DNA from: a virus
Direction: 5' to 3' (one strand)
Virus record (IMG/VR): IMGVR_UViG_3300042868_011649
Coordinates: 1 to 37,572 of that record
Length of the DNA stretch: 37,572 bases
Shown here piece after piece: positions 1 through 7,305 of this stretch; the first letter of the stretch is position 1, and every line of letters begins with the position of its first letter. Under the pieces are notes generated by a model. The model was not told the DNA's origin and made no database searches. It worked only from the letters and a program-made list of their open reading frames with translations. The translations under genes and the position numbers were made by a program.

Positions 1-405
1 ATTCTTTTTTTATGGACAACCGATGCTCACTTGGAAGAAGCGATGAAAGTAATAAACGCTTGGGGCTTTAAATACAAAACGATTGGTTTTACTTGGCTTA
101 AAAAAGAGAAAAGCGGTGTGCAAAGTTGTTATGTGGGTTTTTGGACTACTAAGTGTGGGGAAATATGTTTGTTAGCAACAAAAGGCAATATGAGCAAACA
201 TTTAAAGAAACGCAATGTAAGGCAATTAGTAGAAGCAACAAGGGGTAAACACTCTGAAAAGCCAAATGAAGTAAGACAAAGAATAGTTGAAATGTTTGGA
301 GATGAATTGCCAAAGATTGAATTATTTGCAAGGCAAAATTATAATGGATGGGATGCTTGGGGTAATGAAGTTGAAAACAGTATTGATATTACCGACTATG
401 AATAA
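1..405 (+). CDS. MT-A70 family DNA adenine methyltransferase, 3' part (5' end outside window)
   Basis: The frame is open from base 1 and reads ILFLWTTDAHLEEAM, so the gene starts left of the window; in-window start codons are internal. The visible part is the C-terminal half of an MT-A70 (N6-adenine methyltransferase) fold: GFWTTKCGEICLLATKG, then a basic stretch ending in RQLVEA, the HSEKPNEV segment, and the closing IELFARQNYNGWDAWGNE, all typical of phage MT-A70 proteins. The family transfers methyl from S-adenosylmethionine to adenine N6, here presumably for protection against host restriction. The catalytic DPPW-type motif would lie upstream and is not visible. It is followed by a second, C5-type methylase gene. 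Confidence 0.85.
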   Translation: MLFLWTTDAHLEEAMKVINAWGFKYKTIGFTWLKKEKSGVQSCYVGFWTTKCGEICLLATKGNMSKHLKKRNVRQLVEATRGKHSEKPNEVRQRIVEMFGDELPKIELFARQNYNGWDAWGNEVENSIDITDYE

Positions 406-543
406 ACGTGCGGTGGCTTTTTTCTTTTTATTTTTCCTTCACGGATTTTCAATTGGAAACGGTCAGCAAGGCATTTCATATAACGTTATGCGGCTTTGTG
501 ATGTTGCCGAAAAAACACACACTAATTTTTAAATTTAAGACAA
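406..543 (+). repeat. Intergenic region with stop-anchored repeat, copy A (481-543)
   Basis: No convincing gene. From 481 the sequence follows a pattern shared with 15078-15157 and 15416-15477: TAACG, a GC-rich GCGGC, CTTTGT, a short stem, TTGCC, the complement of the stem, then CTAA, T/A-rich sequence and an ATG. Here the stem is TTGTG pairing with CACAC, and CGGC pairs with GCCG. The same stem positions in the other copies differ but stay complementary, which points to a conserved RNA or DNA fold rather than chance. It directly precedes the C5-methylase start. Confidence 0.6.
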
Positions 544-1698
544 ATGTTTAAAGATATTAACGAGCCTTTAATTTTAGCCGAAAACGGCAATAGCACAAAA
601 CCGATGTTACAAGCAGTACTTTCTCTTTTTGACGGAATGAGTTGTGGACAAATTGCATTGAATAAAAACGGATTTGAAATTAAAGAATATTACGCTTCTG
701 AAATTGATAATCACGCAATAAATGTAACTCAAAACAATTTTCCTAAAACAAAACAAGTAGGAAGTGTAACAGAATTAAAAACTGATAATTTACCTAAAAT
801 AGATTTATTAATTGGTGGTAGTCCTTGCCAAAGTTTTAGTAACGCTGGATTAAGAAACGGTTTTGATGGTAAAAGCAAATTATTTTATGAATATGTAAGG
901 GTTTTAAAAGAAGTAAAACCAACTTACTTTTTACTTGAAAACGTGAAAATGAAAAAAGAATGGCAAAATATTATTTCTAAAGAATTAGGAGTTGAACCAA
1001 TAGAAATATGCAGCTCTTTATTTTCTGCCCAACAAAGAAAGAGATTGTACTGGACTAATATAAATGTTGATTTATCAAAGTTGCCAAAATCAAACAATGT
1101 GATTGCTGATGTTTTAGATTTACCAATTAAAAATAAAAGAGAAAATAAAATATTAATGAGCAAATCTGATTTTAAAGTAAAAGTTAGAAAAAACTATATT
1201 GATAAAAAAGAACTTGCTTTGTTTTTAAGAAGTTACAAAACTAAAACCATTAATGAAATATCTATTTTTTGTAATGCTCCAAAAACTATGGTTGAGCATT
1301 GGTTTAGAAATGATAATAGTTTTTCAATTCCTGATGCTGAATATTGGTTTAAATTAAAAGAATTTCTTGAAATAGAAGATTGTAAATACGATAAAGCAGT
1401 TACTGAATTTGAGTTAAAAAACAATTCATTTGATATGGCTAAACGAATTTACCATATTGATGGAAAACACCCAACACTTACAACACTTACTGGTGGCGGA
1501 CAAAGAAAAACTATTACAGATGGAAACGAAATGTTTTATTTAAACCCTGAACATTGCGAAAAATTACAAACCGTTCCATTAGGATATACAAAAACAGCAA
1601 GTGAAAGACAAAGATTTAGAATGTTGGGTAACGGATGGACAGTTGATGTTATTGCCTTTATTCTTTCTTTTATACCGCAGTCGCAGTATTGCTTGTAA
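544..1698 (+). CDS. C5-cytosine DNA methyltransferase
   Basis: 384 residues, complete. Motif I LSLFDGMSCG (about 26-35) binds S-adenosylmethionine. Motif IV GGSPCQSFSNAG (91-102) holds the nucleophile Cys95. Motif VI is LLENVKM (131-137) and motif VIII QQRKRLYW (163-170). The region before the C-terminal motifs carries a VEHWFR segment (about 256) and then TLTGGGQRKT, as in several phage and type II C5 methylases. It methylates cytosine at a target I cannot predict. The first 20 residues precede the fold and contain ENGNSTKPML, which resembles the start of the unrelated gene at 15478. An alternative ATG at 604 would remove this segment. Role: probably anti-restriction. Confidence 0.93.
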   Translation: MFKDINEPLILAENGNSTKPMLQAVLSLFDGMSCGQIALNKNGFEIKEYYASEIDNHAINVTQNNFPKTKQVGSVTELKTDNLPKIDLLIGGSPCQSFSNAGLRNGFDGKSKLFYEYVRVLKEVKPTYFLLENVKMKKEWQNIISKELGVEPIEICSSLFSAQQRKRLYWTNINVDLSKLPKSNNVIADVLDLPIKNKRENKILMSKSDFKVKVRKNYIDKKELALFLRSYKTKTINEISIFCNAPKTMVEHWFRNDNSFSIPDAEYWFKLKEFLEIEDCKYDKAVTEFELKNNSFDMAKRIYHIDGKHPTLTTLTGGGQRKTITDGNEMFYLNPEHCEKLQTVPLGYTKTASERQRFRMLGNGWTVDVIAFILSFIPQSQYCL

Positions 1699-1742
1699 CA
1701 TAAATATATACTCAACTGTATTGAAACACTAATAAAATCAAC

Positions 1743-2546
1743 ATGTTAAACGAAAAAATTATAAAGATTTGCGAACAAAAGTTTATATATCTTAATTACT
1801 CTCCACGAACAAAAGAAAACTATATTTATCACATAAAGGATTTTGTAAAAAGTATTGGAGATAAACAAATATCACATTTAAATGCTAAAGATTTTCAAAA
1901 CTATTTAGATAATTATAAATTTAGTTCAGTTTCTCAACAAAATCAAGTGATAAATTCTATTAGATTTTTATATAAATACGGATTAGAGAAGAAGTATGAT
2001 AAAGTGTCTTTTAAAAGACCAAAATCAGAGAAAAAATTACCAAGAGTAATTGATAAAGATTTTTTACTTGATAAGATTTCAAAAATTGAAAATTTGAAAC
2101 ACAAAGCTATTATCACTTTAGCTTACTCTACAGGAATGCGAGTTAGTGAAGTTTGTAATTTAAAAATTGAGAATGTTGATAGTAAAAGAATGTTGATTCA
2201 TATTGTTAATAGTAAAGGTAGGAAAAGCCGTTTTGTTCCTCTATCTTCTACTGTTTTAAATCTTTTGCGCGAATACTTTAAAGAATGTAGACCAAAAGAG
2301 TTCTTGTTTAGTGGTCAGTTTGGATTGAAATATTCGCACAGAAGTTGTAATGAAATAGTTAAGAAATATATTGGTAAAGATTATCATTTTCATTTACTAA
2401 GGCATTCACAAGCAACGGCATTATTGGAAGCAGGAACAGACCTGCGAATCATACAAAAATGTTTAGGCCACAGCTCCTCAAAAATAACCGAGGTCTATAC
2501 TCACGTGTCAAACCAAATTTTAAGTAAAATAAATTTGCCAATATAA
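1743..2546 (+). CDS. Tyrosine recombinase (XerC/D-like integrase)
   Basis: 267 residues, complete. An N-terminal SAM-like core-binding domain (about 1-90) starts with NYSPRTKENYIYHIKDF. The catalytic domain shows the first Arg in STGMRVSEVCNL, a Lys in the NSKGRKSRFVPL beta-hairpin, HFHLLRHSQAT (His-x-x-Arg), the LGHSS His, and the nucleophilic Tyr in TEVYTHVS. All active-site residues are present, so it should be active. It may integrate the element, resolve genome multimers, or act on nearby cassettes. Length and layout are typical of XerC/D-like enzymes without an arm-binding domain. No att site is recognisable beside it. Confidence 0.93.
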   Translation: MLNEKIIKICEQKFIYLNYSPRTKENYIYHIKDFVKSIGDKQISHLNAKDFQNYLDNYKFSSVSQQNQVINSIRFLYKYGLEKKYDKVSFKRPKSEKKLPRVIDKDFLLDKISKIENLKHKAIITLAYSTGMRVSEVCNLKIENVDSKRMLIHIVNSKGRKSRFVPLSSTVLNLLREYFKECRPKEFLFSGQFGLKYSHRSCNEIVKKYIGKDYHFHLLRHSQATALLEAGTDLRIIQKCLGHSSSKITEVYTHVSNQILSKINLPI

Positions 2547-2548
2547 AG

Positions 2549-2671
2549 ATGAAATATAATACATTTTGTAGAAGTAAAAATGGTTCTGAATACATAGATT
2601 GGCAGTTTTCAGGAGAAATAAAAGAAACTGAACAAGGGGTTAAATATTTAAAAATAAATTTGCAAGAGTAA
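2549..2671 (+). CDS. Small hypothetical protein (40 aa)
   Basis: ATG two bases after the recombinase stop, reading MKYNTFCRSKNG and ending KYLKINLQE. Mixed charge, no membrane segment, no family recognised. Its last codons overlap the promoter at 2660-2690, so it would belong to the recombinase transcript. Confidence 0.5.
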   Translation: MKYNTFCRSKNGSEYIDWQFSGEIKETEQGVKYLKINLQE

Positions 2672-2690
2672 AATAAAAAGAATATATTTG
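2660..2690 (+). promoter_or_regulatory. Bacteroidota-type promoter
   Basis: TTG at 2660-2662, 20 bases, then TATATTTG at 2683-2690, matching the -33/-7 pattern TTG-N19-21-TAnnTTTG of Flavobacterium sigma-A. The ATG at 2711 lies about 14 bases beyond the expected start of transcription. Drives the nuclease gene block. Confidence 0.75.
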
Positions 2691-2710
2691 CATAATTAAA
2701 TAACAGAAGG

Positions 2711-3502
2711 ATGAAATTAGGATATAAAGGAACAGACAAAAATTTAAAGTGCAGAGATGTAGCTTTTGAAGTGGGTAAAACTTACTATATTGATGACAAA
2801 AATGAAGTTAAAGAAGTAAAAGACGGTTCAATAATAATTAGTCCTGAACTAAAACTTTGCACAAAAACAGCTCTTCATTATTGCAATAACTTGGAAGATA
2901 CTTTTGATTATTATACAAATAACGGCGGTAATAGATTTTTTGAGATTGAAATAATAGGTAATTTTGAAGATGGTTCTGACAAAAAGAGCGGGGCAAAGTG
3001 TATTAAATTCTTAAGAGAAATAACTAAGGAAGAGTTAAATAAAATCGAAGCAGATAAAAAGAAAAAACTGCTTGATAAAGCTATGAAAATAGAAACTGTA
3101 AGAGCATTACAAGAATTGAATCCTCATCTTATAGTTGGAGGAAGTATAGCACTTTATTTACAGGGTGTTAGACTTAACCGTTTTTCTTCAGGTGTTGGAG
3201 ATTACGATTTTATTTTACCATTTTACTCAAAACTTTTAACCAAAGAAGGCATTAAGGTTGACGAAGATGGAGGAGAAGAGAGGTTTAGCGGAAGTGATTA
3301 TGATGATTGTATCTTAATCAATAGTTTAAAAGCCGACATAAAAATTGACCCAAAACAAAAATATGAACTGTTAAAATACGATGATTTTGAATTTAAAGTT
3401 GTACCACTGTGGACGATTTTGGAGGCAAAGGCAAAATATGCTCAAACAAAAAATGGTCAAAAACACAGAGAAGACATTTTAGAAATGATTTTAAATAAAT
3501 AA
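2711..3502 (+). CDS. DUF7666-like domain fused to a nucleotidyltransferase-like domain
   Basis: 263 residues. Residues 1 to about 105 have the look of the phage domain DUF7666: a start like YKGTDKNLKCRD, then FEVGKTYYID, KLCTKTALHYCNN and RFFEIEIIG. From about 115 there is a nucleotidyltransferase-type core: VGGSIALYLQG followed by GVGDYDFILP (G-G-S ... D-x-D) and a third acidic strand, KADIKIDP. A C-terminal helical segment ends EDILEMILNK. The motif order is that of minimal or AbiEii-like nucleotidyltransferases. The substrate is unknown; a toxin, RNA-modifying or anti-defence role are all possible. The family assignment is by eye. Confidence 0.65.
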   Translation: MKLGYKGTDKNLKCRDVAFEVGKTYYIDDKNEVKEVKDGSIIISPELKLCTKTALHYCNNLEDTFDYYTNNGGNRFFEIEIIGNFEDGSDKKSGAKCIKFLREITKEELNKIEADKKKKLLDKAMKIETVRALQELNPHLIVGGSIALYLQGVRLNRFSSGVGDYDFILPFYSKLLTKEGIKVDEDGGEERFSGSDYDDCILINSLKADIKIDPKQKYELLKYDDFEFKVVPLWTILEAKAKYAQTKNGQKHREDILEMILNK

Positions 3503-3505
3503 CAG

Positions 3506-4468
3506 ATGAACAGTAAAATTAAAAATTTAGATTACTCAAAACTTCTTTTTGCAGATTGTGAAACCATCAGAGGAGAAGAGACTTTTGACCAAAGCCACCC
3601 ATATTATAGTGTTTGGCAGTGGAAACAGAGAAATAAAGAGACTAATGAATTTCTTTCAGATGAAGAAAATATTCGCCTTTATTATGATAAATCGGCATTA
3701 TTCCCTGAGTGGGGTAAAATAGCTTGTATATCTGTTGGATTTATACATAATGATGAACTTCATATTAAGTCTTTTGTTGGGGAAGAGAAAGAAATACTGA
3801 CTAATTTAATATCTTTAGTTAAATCCACGGGCAGGAGTTTAGTCTTTCATAACGCTGAGTTTGACATGCCCTACATAAGAAAAAGGTGGTTCATAAATGG
3901 ATTAAAGACAGAAGATTATTTATCTGAGACACAAGGTAATGATGTAGGGATGAAAGTGTGGGATATGGAAAAATCTGTACATGACAGTATGAAATTATGG
4001 AAGGGGATAAATTTTGGAAACACTTCTTTAGATGAATTGGCAATGTGCTTTAAGATTCCATCAAGTAAACTCATTATGCATGGTAATGAAACTTCTGACT
4101 ATTTTTATTCAGGTAGAATTAAAGAGCTACAATCTTACTGTGAATCAGATGTTGCAGTATTAAGTAACCTAATAAGAGTTTGGAAAGGAGATAATATTTT
4201 AGAGCCTATTTTTAGGCAAGATATTAAAACAGAAGAGTTACCTCTGTTACAAAAGATTTATACAAATAAGGTAATTACAATAAAAGATAAACAGAAGTTA
4301 GAGGAAATTTTAAAAAAGAATAAATTATCTAAAAAAGAAAAAGACATTGTATTAGATTTAGTTAAAGCATCTTTAGCCGAAATTGATTCTAATTTTGGAA
4401 AGGTAACCAATCAAAAACAGATAGATGAAATTATAAACCAATTAAAAGAAGAATTTGAAAGCAATTAA
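3506..4468 (+). CDS. DnaQ-like (DEDDy) 3'-5' exonuclease
   Basis: 320 residues. The RNase H-like exonuclease signature is complete: LLFADCET (D-x-E) near residue 16, VFHNAEFDMPYI (Asp) around 115, and LQSYCESDVAVL (Y-x3-D) around 212. This resembles the exonuclease domain of family B DNA polymerases without the polymerase domain. It likely degrades single strands or proofreads in trans during phage replication or recombination. The C-terminal 90 residues are lysine-rich and helical. Only two bases separate it from the upstream gene, and its stop overlaps the next nuclease gene. Confidence 0.85.
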   Translation: MNSKIKNLDYSKLLFADCETIRGEETFDQSHPYYSVWQWKQRNKETNEFLSDEENIRLYYDKSALFPEWGKIACISVGFIHNDELHIKSFVGEEKEILTNLISLVKSTGRSLVFHNAEFDMPYIRKRWFINGLKTEDYLSETQGNDVGMKVWDMEKSVHDSMKLWKGINFGNTSLDELAMCFKIPSSKLIMHGNETSDYFYSGRIKELQSYCESDVAVLSNLIRVWKGDNILEPIFRQDIKTEELPLLQKIYTNKVITIKDKQKLEEILKKNKLSKKEKDIVLDLVKASLAEIDSNFGKVTNQKQIDEIINQLKEEFESN

Positions 4469-5168
4469 AATAAATTTACCTAAGTTGTATGAAAATGAAT
4501 TAGGTAATTACCCACAACATAAAAATAAACAGAAAATTAGTTATAGTCAACTTAATTCTTTTAAAGATTATAAAGAGCAGTACATACAAGGATATTTTTT
4601 AGGAAACTCCTCTGAAAGTGGTATGTTTGCATTTTTTGGTAATCTTGTAGGGACTTATTTCTCTGATGGCGAGAGGGATAAAAATCTGTCTGAATTTGAC
4701 ATGAACACTATTAATCAGTTAGTTAAACATGAAAGTTCTAAATACGAGTCTGAAATAGTAATTGACCTTGAACCTTTTGGACTTAAAGATTGTGTTTTAC
4801 AGGGGTTTTCAGACCATGAATACGAGATTGATAGTATGTTATTTATAGAAGATTTAAAGACAGGTGCATCTAAAAGTATGCAAGAGAAGTATGGAGATAT
4901 AAAAAAGTATTATCAAACTCGTATGTATGCTTATCAAAGAGAATTAGAAGGTTTTGATATCGGTGGTTGCAGAGTAAATCATTTAGACCGCAAAGGAAAT
5001 AATTTAATAATAGGTGATAAAAACTGTTTAAGGTTAACGGGTCAGATTGATTATATCTATACACCATATAAAAAAGAAGATGTAGAATACTATTTAAAAA
5101 ATTCTGTTGTATCTGTTTGCAAAGAAATTTCAGAGTATTTTAAAATTTATCAAAAATATTTTAAATAG
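4455..5168 (+). CDS. PD-(D/E)XK nuclease (RecB/Cas4-like)
   Basis: 237 residues from a TTG start at 4455 that overlaps the exonuclease stop; no ATG is available before residue 50, so TTG is the best choice. The core reads LQGFSDHEYEID (Asp) and then LFIEDLKTGAS (E-D-x-K), the PD-(D/E)XK active site. A later Gln-Tyr segment, YYQTRMYAYQRELEG, matches the RecB-family Q-x-x-x-Y motif. YSQLNSFKDYKEQY at the N-terminus is the usual first helix of this family. It should cut DNA, and may cooperate with the adjacent exonuclease. No Cas4-type cysteine cluster is visible. Confidence 0.8.
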   Translation: MKAIKINLPKLYENELGNYPQHKNKQKISYSQLNSFKDYKEQYIQGYFLGNSSESGMFAFFGNLVGTYFSDGERDKNLSEFDMNTINQLVKHESSKYESEIVIDLEPFGLKDCVLQGFSDHEYEIDSMLFIEDLKTGASKSMQEKYGDIKKYYQTRMYAYQRELEGFDIGGCRVNHLDRKGNNLIIGDKNCLRLTGQIDYIYTPYKKEDVEYYLKNSVVSVCKEISEYFKIYQKYFK

Positions 5169-5963
5169 ATGTCAAAATTCAGTTTTAAAAATACAACTAT
5201 TCAAAAAATTAAAGATTATTTTAATGAGGTACATAAAGATTTCTATGATTATAGTTTATTTACAGAATATATAAATTCTGAGTGTCTTGTTGAAATAATT
5301 TGTCCTAATCATGGTATTTTTAAACAAAGTTGTTATCTGCACTCTAAAGGACATGGTTGTAAAAAATGTATTAGAGAAAAAGTTGAATCTGAAAAGTATA
5401 AAGGATATAAGGATAATTTTATAAATAGTATAACAACTAAATTTAAAGATAAACTTTCTATAACAGGTGATTATGTAAATAATGGTACAAGAGTAAAATA
5501 TAAGTGTAATAGTTGTAACATAGAGTATGAAAACACACCTAATAAACTTTTAAGTAAAGGGAACGTAGGTTGTGCATACTGTTATGGTGATGGTAAAAAT
5601 AAACAAACCATTTCATATTTTGAAAAATATAAAGAGTTATTGATAAAAGAAAAAGGATTTGTATACATTGTAAAACTATATAACACAAGTGAAGAATTCA
5701 TTAAAATAGGTATCACAAAAGAAGAGTCCTGCGAAAAAAGATTTGCAAAAATACCATACAATAAAGAAATTTTATTTTTGCAAGAAAATAGTATGTATAA
5801 TTGTTTTAAAATAGAACAGTATTTACTCAAAGAGGGAAGAGATTTTTTATACAAACCCTCAATTTGGTTTGGAGGTGCTACGGAGTGCCTTTTATTAGAG
5901 TCTTTACATAATGTAGAGATAAATGTAAAACTTTTAATGGCTGAATCTTTAGGACAAATTTAA
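5169..5963 (+). CDS. GIY-YIG homing endonuclease with zinc-ribbon repeats
   Basis: 264 residues. The N-terminal half has two zinc-finger-like units (CPNHGIF then CKKC, and CNSCNIEY then CAYC), as in DNA-binding repeats of phage endonucleases. The C-terminal half is a GIY-YIG domain: GFVYIVKLYN, then FIKIGITKEE, an Arg in KRFAKIPYNKE, and a Glu in GATECLLLE. It starts directly after the nuclease gene. Such genes are selfish elements that cut a site in related phages lacking them. No intron boundary can be seen around it, so it appears free-standing. Confidence 0.82.
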   Translation: MSKFSFKNTTIQKIKDYFNEVHKDFYDYSLFTEYINSECLVEIICPNHGIFKQSCYLHSKGHGCKKCIREKVESEKYKGYKDNFINSITTKFKDKLSITGDYVNNGTRVKYKCNSCNIEYENTPNKLLSKGNVGCAYCYGDGKNKQTISYFEKYKELLIKEKGFVYIVKLYNTSEEFIKIGITKEESCEKRFAKIPYNKEILFLQENSMYNCFKIEQYLLKEGRDFLYKPSIWFGGATECLLLESLHNVEINVKLLMAESLGQI

Positions 5964-5992
5964 AGTATTTCGGCAAAAAAGATTAAAAATAT

Positions 5993-6023
5993 TTGCACAA
6001 GTAAAAAACTATTTGTACATTTG
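5993..6023 (+). promoter_or_regulatory. Bacteroidota-type promoter (TTGCACAA class)
   Basis: TTG at 5993-5995 inside TTGCACAAGT, 20 bases, then TACATTTG at 6016-6023. Spacing is exactly that of the other promoters here. It drives the structured leader at 6037-6099, the small gene at 6144 and probably the tRNA-like cluster. Confidence 0.78.
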
Positions 6024-6036
6024 TAACGAAGAATGA

Positions 6037-6099
6037 AACAGAGGTAGGTGAACCTAAGTAATACGTGGTAGCATAATATATAATGTCTTCTCCTCTGTT
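6037..6099 (+). ncRNA. 63-nt leader RNA closed by an 8-bp stem
   Basis: AACAGAGG at 6037-6044 pairs perfectly with CCTCTGTT at 6092-6099. Inside is at least one small hairpin (AGG-TGAA-CCT at 6046-6055). The stem begins 14 bases after the -7 box, so the RNA starts just before it, and is followed by TTTATCTTTTT. A structure of the same length, same stem length and same place relative to a promoter lies at 23655-23717. It could be an attenuator, riboswitch-like leader or excised small RNA. Confidence 0.6.
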
Positions 6100-6143
6100 T
6101 TTATCTTTTTCGCGCAAAAAATTAATAATTAAATAAATAAAAA

Positions 6144-6269
6144 ATGAAAGAAGTATCAAAAGATTTTTACAGTGATAAAAATTCACGAGATTACAACGAA
6201 GAAGTACAAGGAAGCCGTTCTTACGACCATGAGACAGAAAGATGGACGGTAACACATTATGAAGATTAA
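6144..6269 (+). CDS. Small acidic hypothetical protein (41 aa)
   Basis: ATG after an A/T-rich leader (AATAAATAAAAA), typical of Bacteroidota starts without Shine-Dalgarno. Reads MKEVSKDFYSDKNSRDYN and ends WTVTHYED. Charged and soluble, no family recognised. It is the only likely gene in the 1.3-kb RNA-rich region. Confidence 0.6.
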   Translation: MKEVSKDFYSDKNSRDYNEEVQGSRSYDHETERWTVTHYED

Positions 6270-6353
6270 TTAAGATTCGACCCTTGCCCTGATGAAGATT
6301 AGGTACTAAGGGATGCTACCAAAACTGATAAGTGACAGCCCACGCTGTAAAAT

Positions 6354-6446
6354 GGGGGAATTATGCAAGTGGTTAAAGCAATGAAAGGTAAACATAGAAA
6401 CCTCATCATCCAAAAGGTTCGCAGGTTCGACTCCTGTATTCACCCA
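6354..6446 (+). tRNA. tRNA-like module 1 (identity unclear)
   Basis: Acceptor GGGGGAA pairs with TTCACCC (one G/A mismatch). The D-arm is TGC-AAGTGGTTAAA-GCA with the conserved GG. A perfect T-arm, GCAGG-TTCGACT-CCTGT, sits at 6421-6437. At 93 nt it is too long for a class I tRNA. Between D and T arms a stem AGGT/ACCT encloses AAACATAGAA, and AACCT/AGGTT is an alternative; neither gives a normal 7-base anticodon loop. CAT in the first loop is the best anticodon guess. It may be a class II tRNA, or one with an insertion or decay. Confidence 0.45.
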
Positions 6447-6689
6447 CAAAACACCGATGTTTAACTACGTATAGTGTCTATGCGTGCTAGGGACAAACCT
6501 AGAAACAGTTTTTCTGTTAAGTATTAAATGAGTTTCAGTTCGCGTTTTGAACCTAAAAAAAGTTATGACTTTGAATACATTCAGATGTAGAATAGAGTTT
6601 ACCCTGTTTAGATACCTACACAATTTGGATAAGTCTTAACGTGTGATGATATTTTTTAGCTACGGCGGAAATTTTTTGATTCACAAATT

Positions 6690-6759
6690 GGCGTGATAGC
6701 TTAGGGGTAAGCGTCTGTGTGGATAGCAGAAGAGTTAGGTTCGACACCTAGTCTCGCCA
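6690..6759 (+). tRNA. tRNA-like module 2 (anticodon loop centre GGA)
   Basis: Full cloverleaf: acceptor GGCGTGA/TCTCGCC (one T/T mismatch), D-arm GCT-TAGGGGTA-AGC, anticodon stem TCTGT/GCAGA, T-arm TTAGG-TTCGACA-CCTAG, discriminator A. The 7-base loop GTGGATA puts GGA at the anticodon, which would read TCC (Ser). The variable loop is only 4 bases, whereas Ser tRNAs normally have a long one, and position 37 is T rather than a purine. Real identity is therefore uncertain. Confidence 0.62.
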
Positions 6760-6878
6760 CAAAAACAGAAATAGAAAGACAAACAAGTAATAATTTTTAC
6801 CTGTGTAAGTAAAACGCAAACCCGTAGTTGAATATAACCGTAAGCTTTGCGACAAGGGATATAAATAAGGGGCACACT

Positions 6879-6937
6879 ACAACACTGGATAACCTCTACA
6901 TGGGAAAAGATTGTTACAACATTAGAAGAAGTGTTGT
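6879..6937 (+). ncRNA. Structured RNA closed by an 8-bp stem (59 nt)
   Basis: ACAACACT at 6879-6886 pairs perfectly with AGTGTTGT at 6930-6937. It lies between tRNA-like modules 2 and 3. It has no T-arm, so it is not a tRNA; size and closing stem resemble the elements at 6037, 7212 and 23655. Confidence 0.4.
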
Positions 6938-7058
6938 GTTTGTTGAGTATGACAGTATATCCCAATGCACCGATATGTAGGTGATAGATTGTTGCAAGCT
7001 AATTACTTGTGCATGAAAGTATCGCTGTTCCTATCTTCAAGGATTTCTGTTTTTATTC

Positions 7059-7136
7059 TTCCCCATATCGGCTTTCGCTCATAACGAATAGAAACCGTAA
7101 TTTGGTTACATGTGTGTTCGAGTCACACTGGGGAAA
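7059..7136 (+). tRNA. tRNA-like module 3 (anticodon loop centre AAT)
   Basis: Perfect 7-bp acceptor TTCCCCA/TGGGGAA and perfect T-arm GTGTG-TTCGAGT-CACAC. The anticodon arm has four pairs (AACC/GGTT) around the loop GTAATTT, centring AAT (would read ATT, Ile). The D region is large and lacks a normal D-stem (only TCG/CGA possible). Position 37 is T, as in module 2. Length of 77 plus discriminator A fits a tRNA. It may be a divergent, edited or decaying tRNA. Confidence 0.52.
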
Positions 7137-7211
7137 CAGAGTCGTTAAGTCACTCGTTCAAAACAGATACCCAGTGTGGTTACTTAATTGAAGTCTGTTA
7201 TTTTAAAGATT

Positions 7212-7268
7212 CAGAGTAGTACGGAAGCTATTAAAGTGTGCCTCAATAAGACCAAGGCATCTACTCTG
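7212..7268 (+). ncRNA. Structured RNA closed by an 8-bp stem (57 nt)
   Basis: CAGAGTAG (7212-7219) pairs perfectly with CTACTCTG (7261-7268); TGCCT/AGGCA forms an inner hairpin. A T-rich tract (TTTCTTTATTTTTT) follows, then the gene at 7306, so it could act as a leader or terminator for that gene. Confidence 0.5.
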
Positions 7269-7305
7269 TTTCTTTATTTTTTATCGGCGAAAAAACTAAA
7301 AACAA

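Larger units (their letters stand above)
6270..7305 (+). other. RNA-rich non-coding region
   Basis: No ORF with a good start or codon pattern on either strand; the open frames present run through tRNA-like sequence. The stretch holds three tRNA-like modules (listed separately), the closed structures at 6879-6937 and 7212-7268, and many short hairpins: CTAGG/CCTAG near 6520-6536, ACAG/CTGT after it, and CGCAAA/TTTGCG around 6820-6855. A possible long-range pairing joins AAACAGAGT (7134-7142) with ACTCTGTTT (7263-7271). It is probably transcribed from the promoter at 5993. Confidence 0.6.

Noticed and set aside
287-532. Plus-strand ORF of 81 codons after the MT-A70 gene
   Set aside because: It overlaps the methylase 3' end in another frame and runs through repeat copy A; composition is not protein-like.
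3506-4468. Complete DNA polymerase
   Set aside because: Only the exonuclease motifs are present; no polymerase A/B/C motifs occur in this or the next gene.
7134-7195. Possible fourth tRNA closed by ACAGA/TCTGT
   Set aside because: No T-arm and no convincing anticodon arm; treated as part of the structured RNA region.
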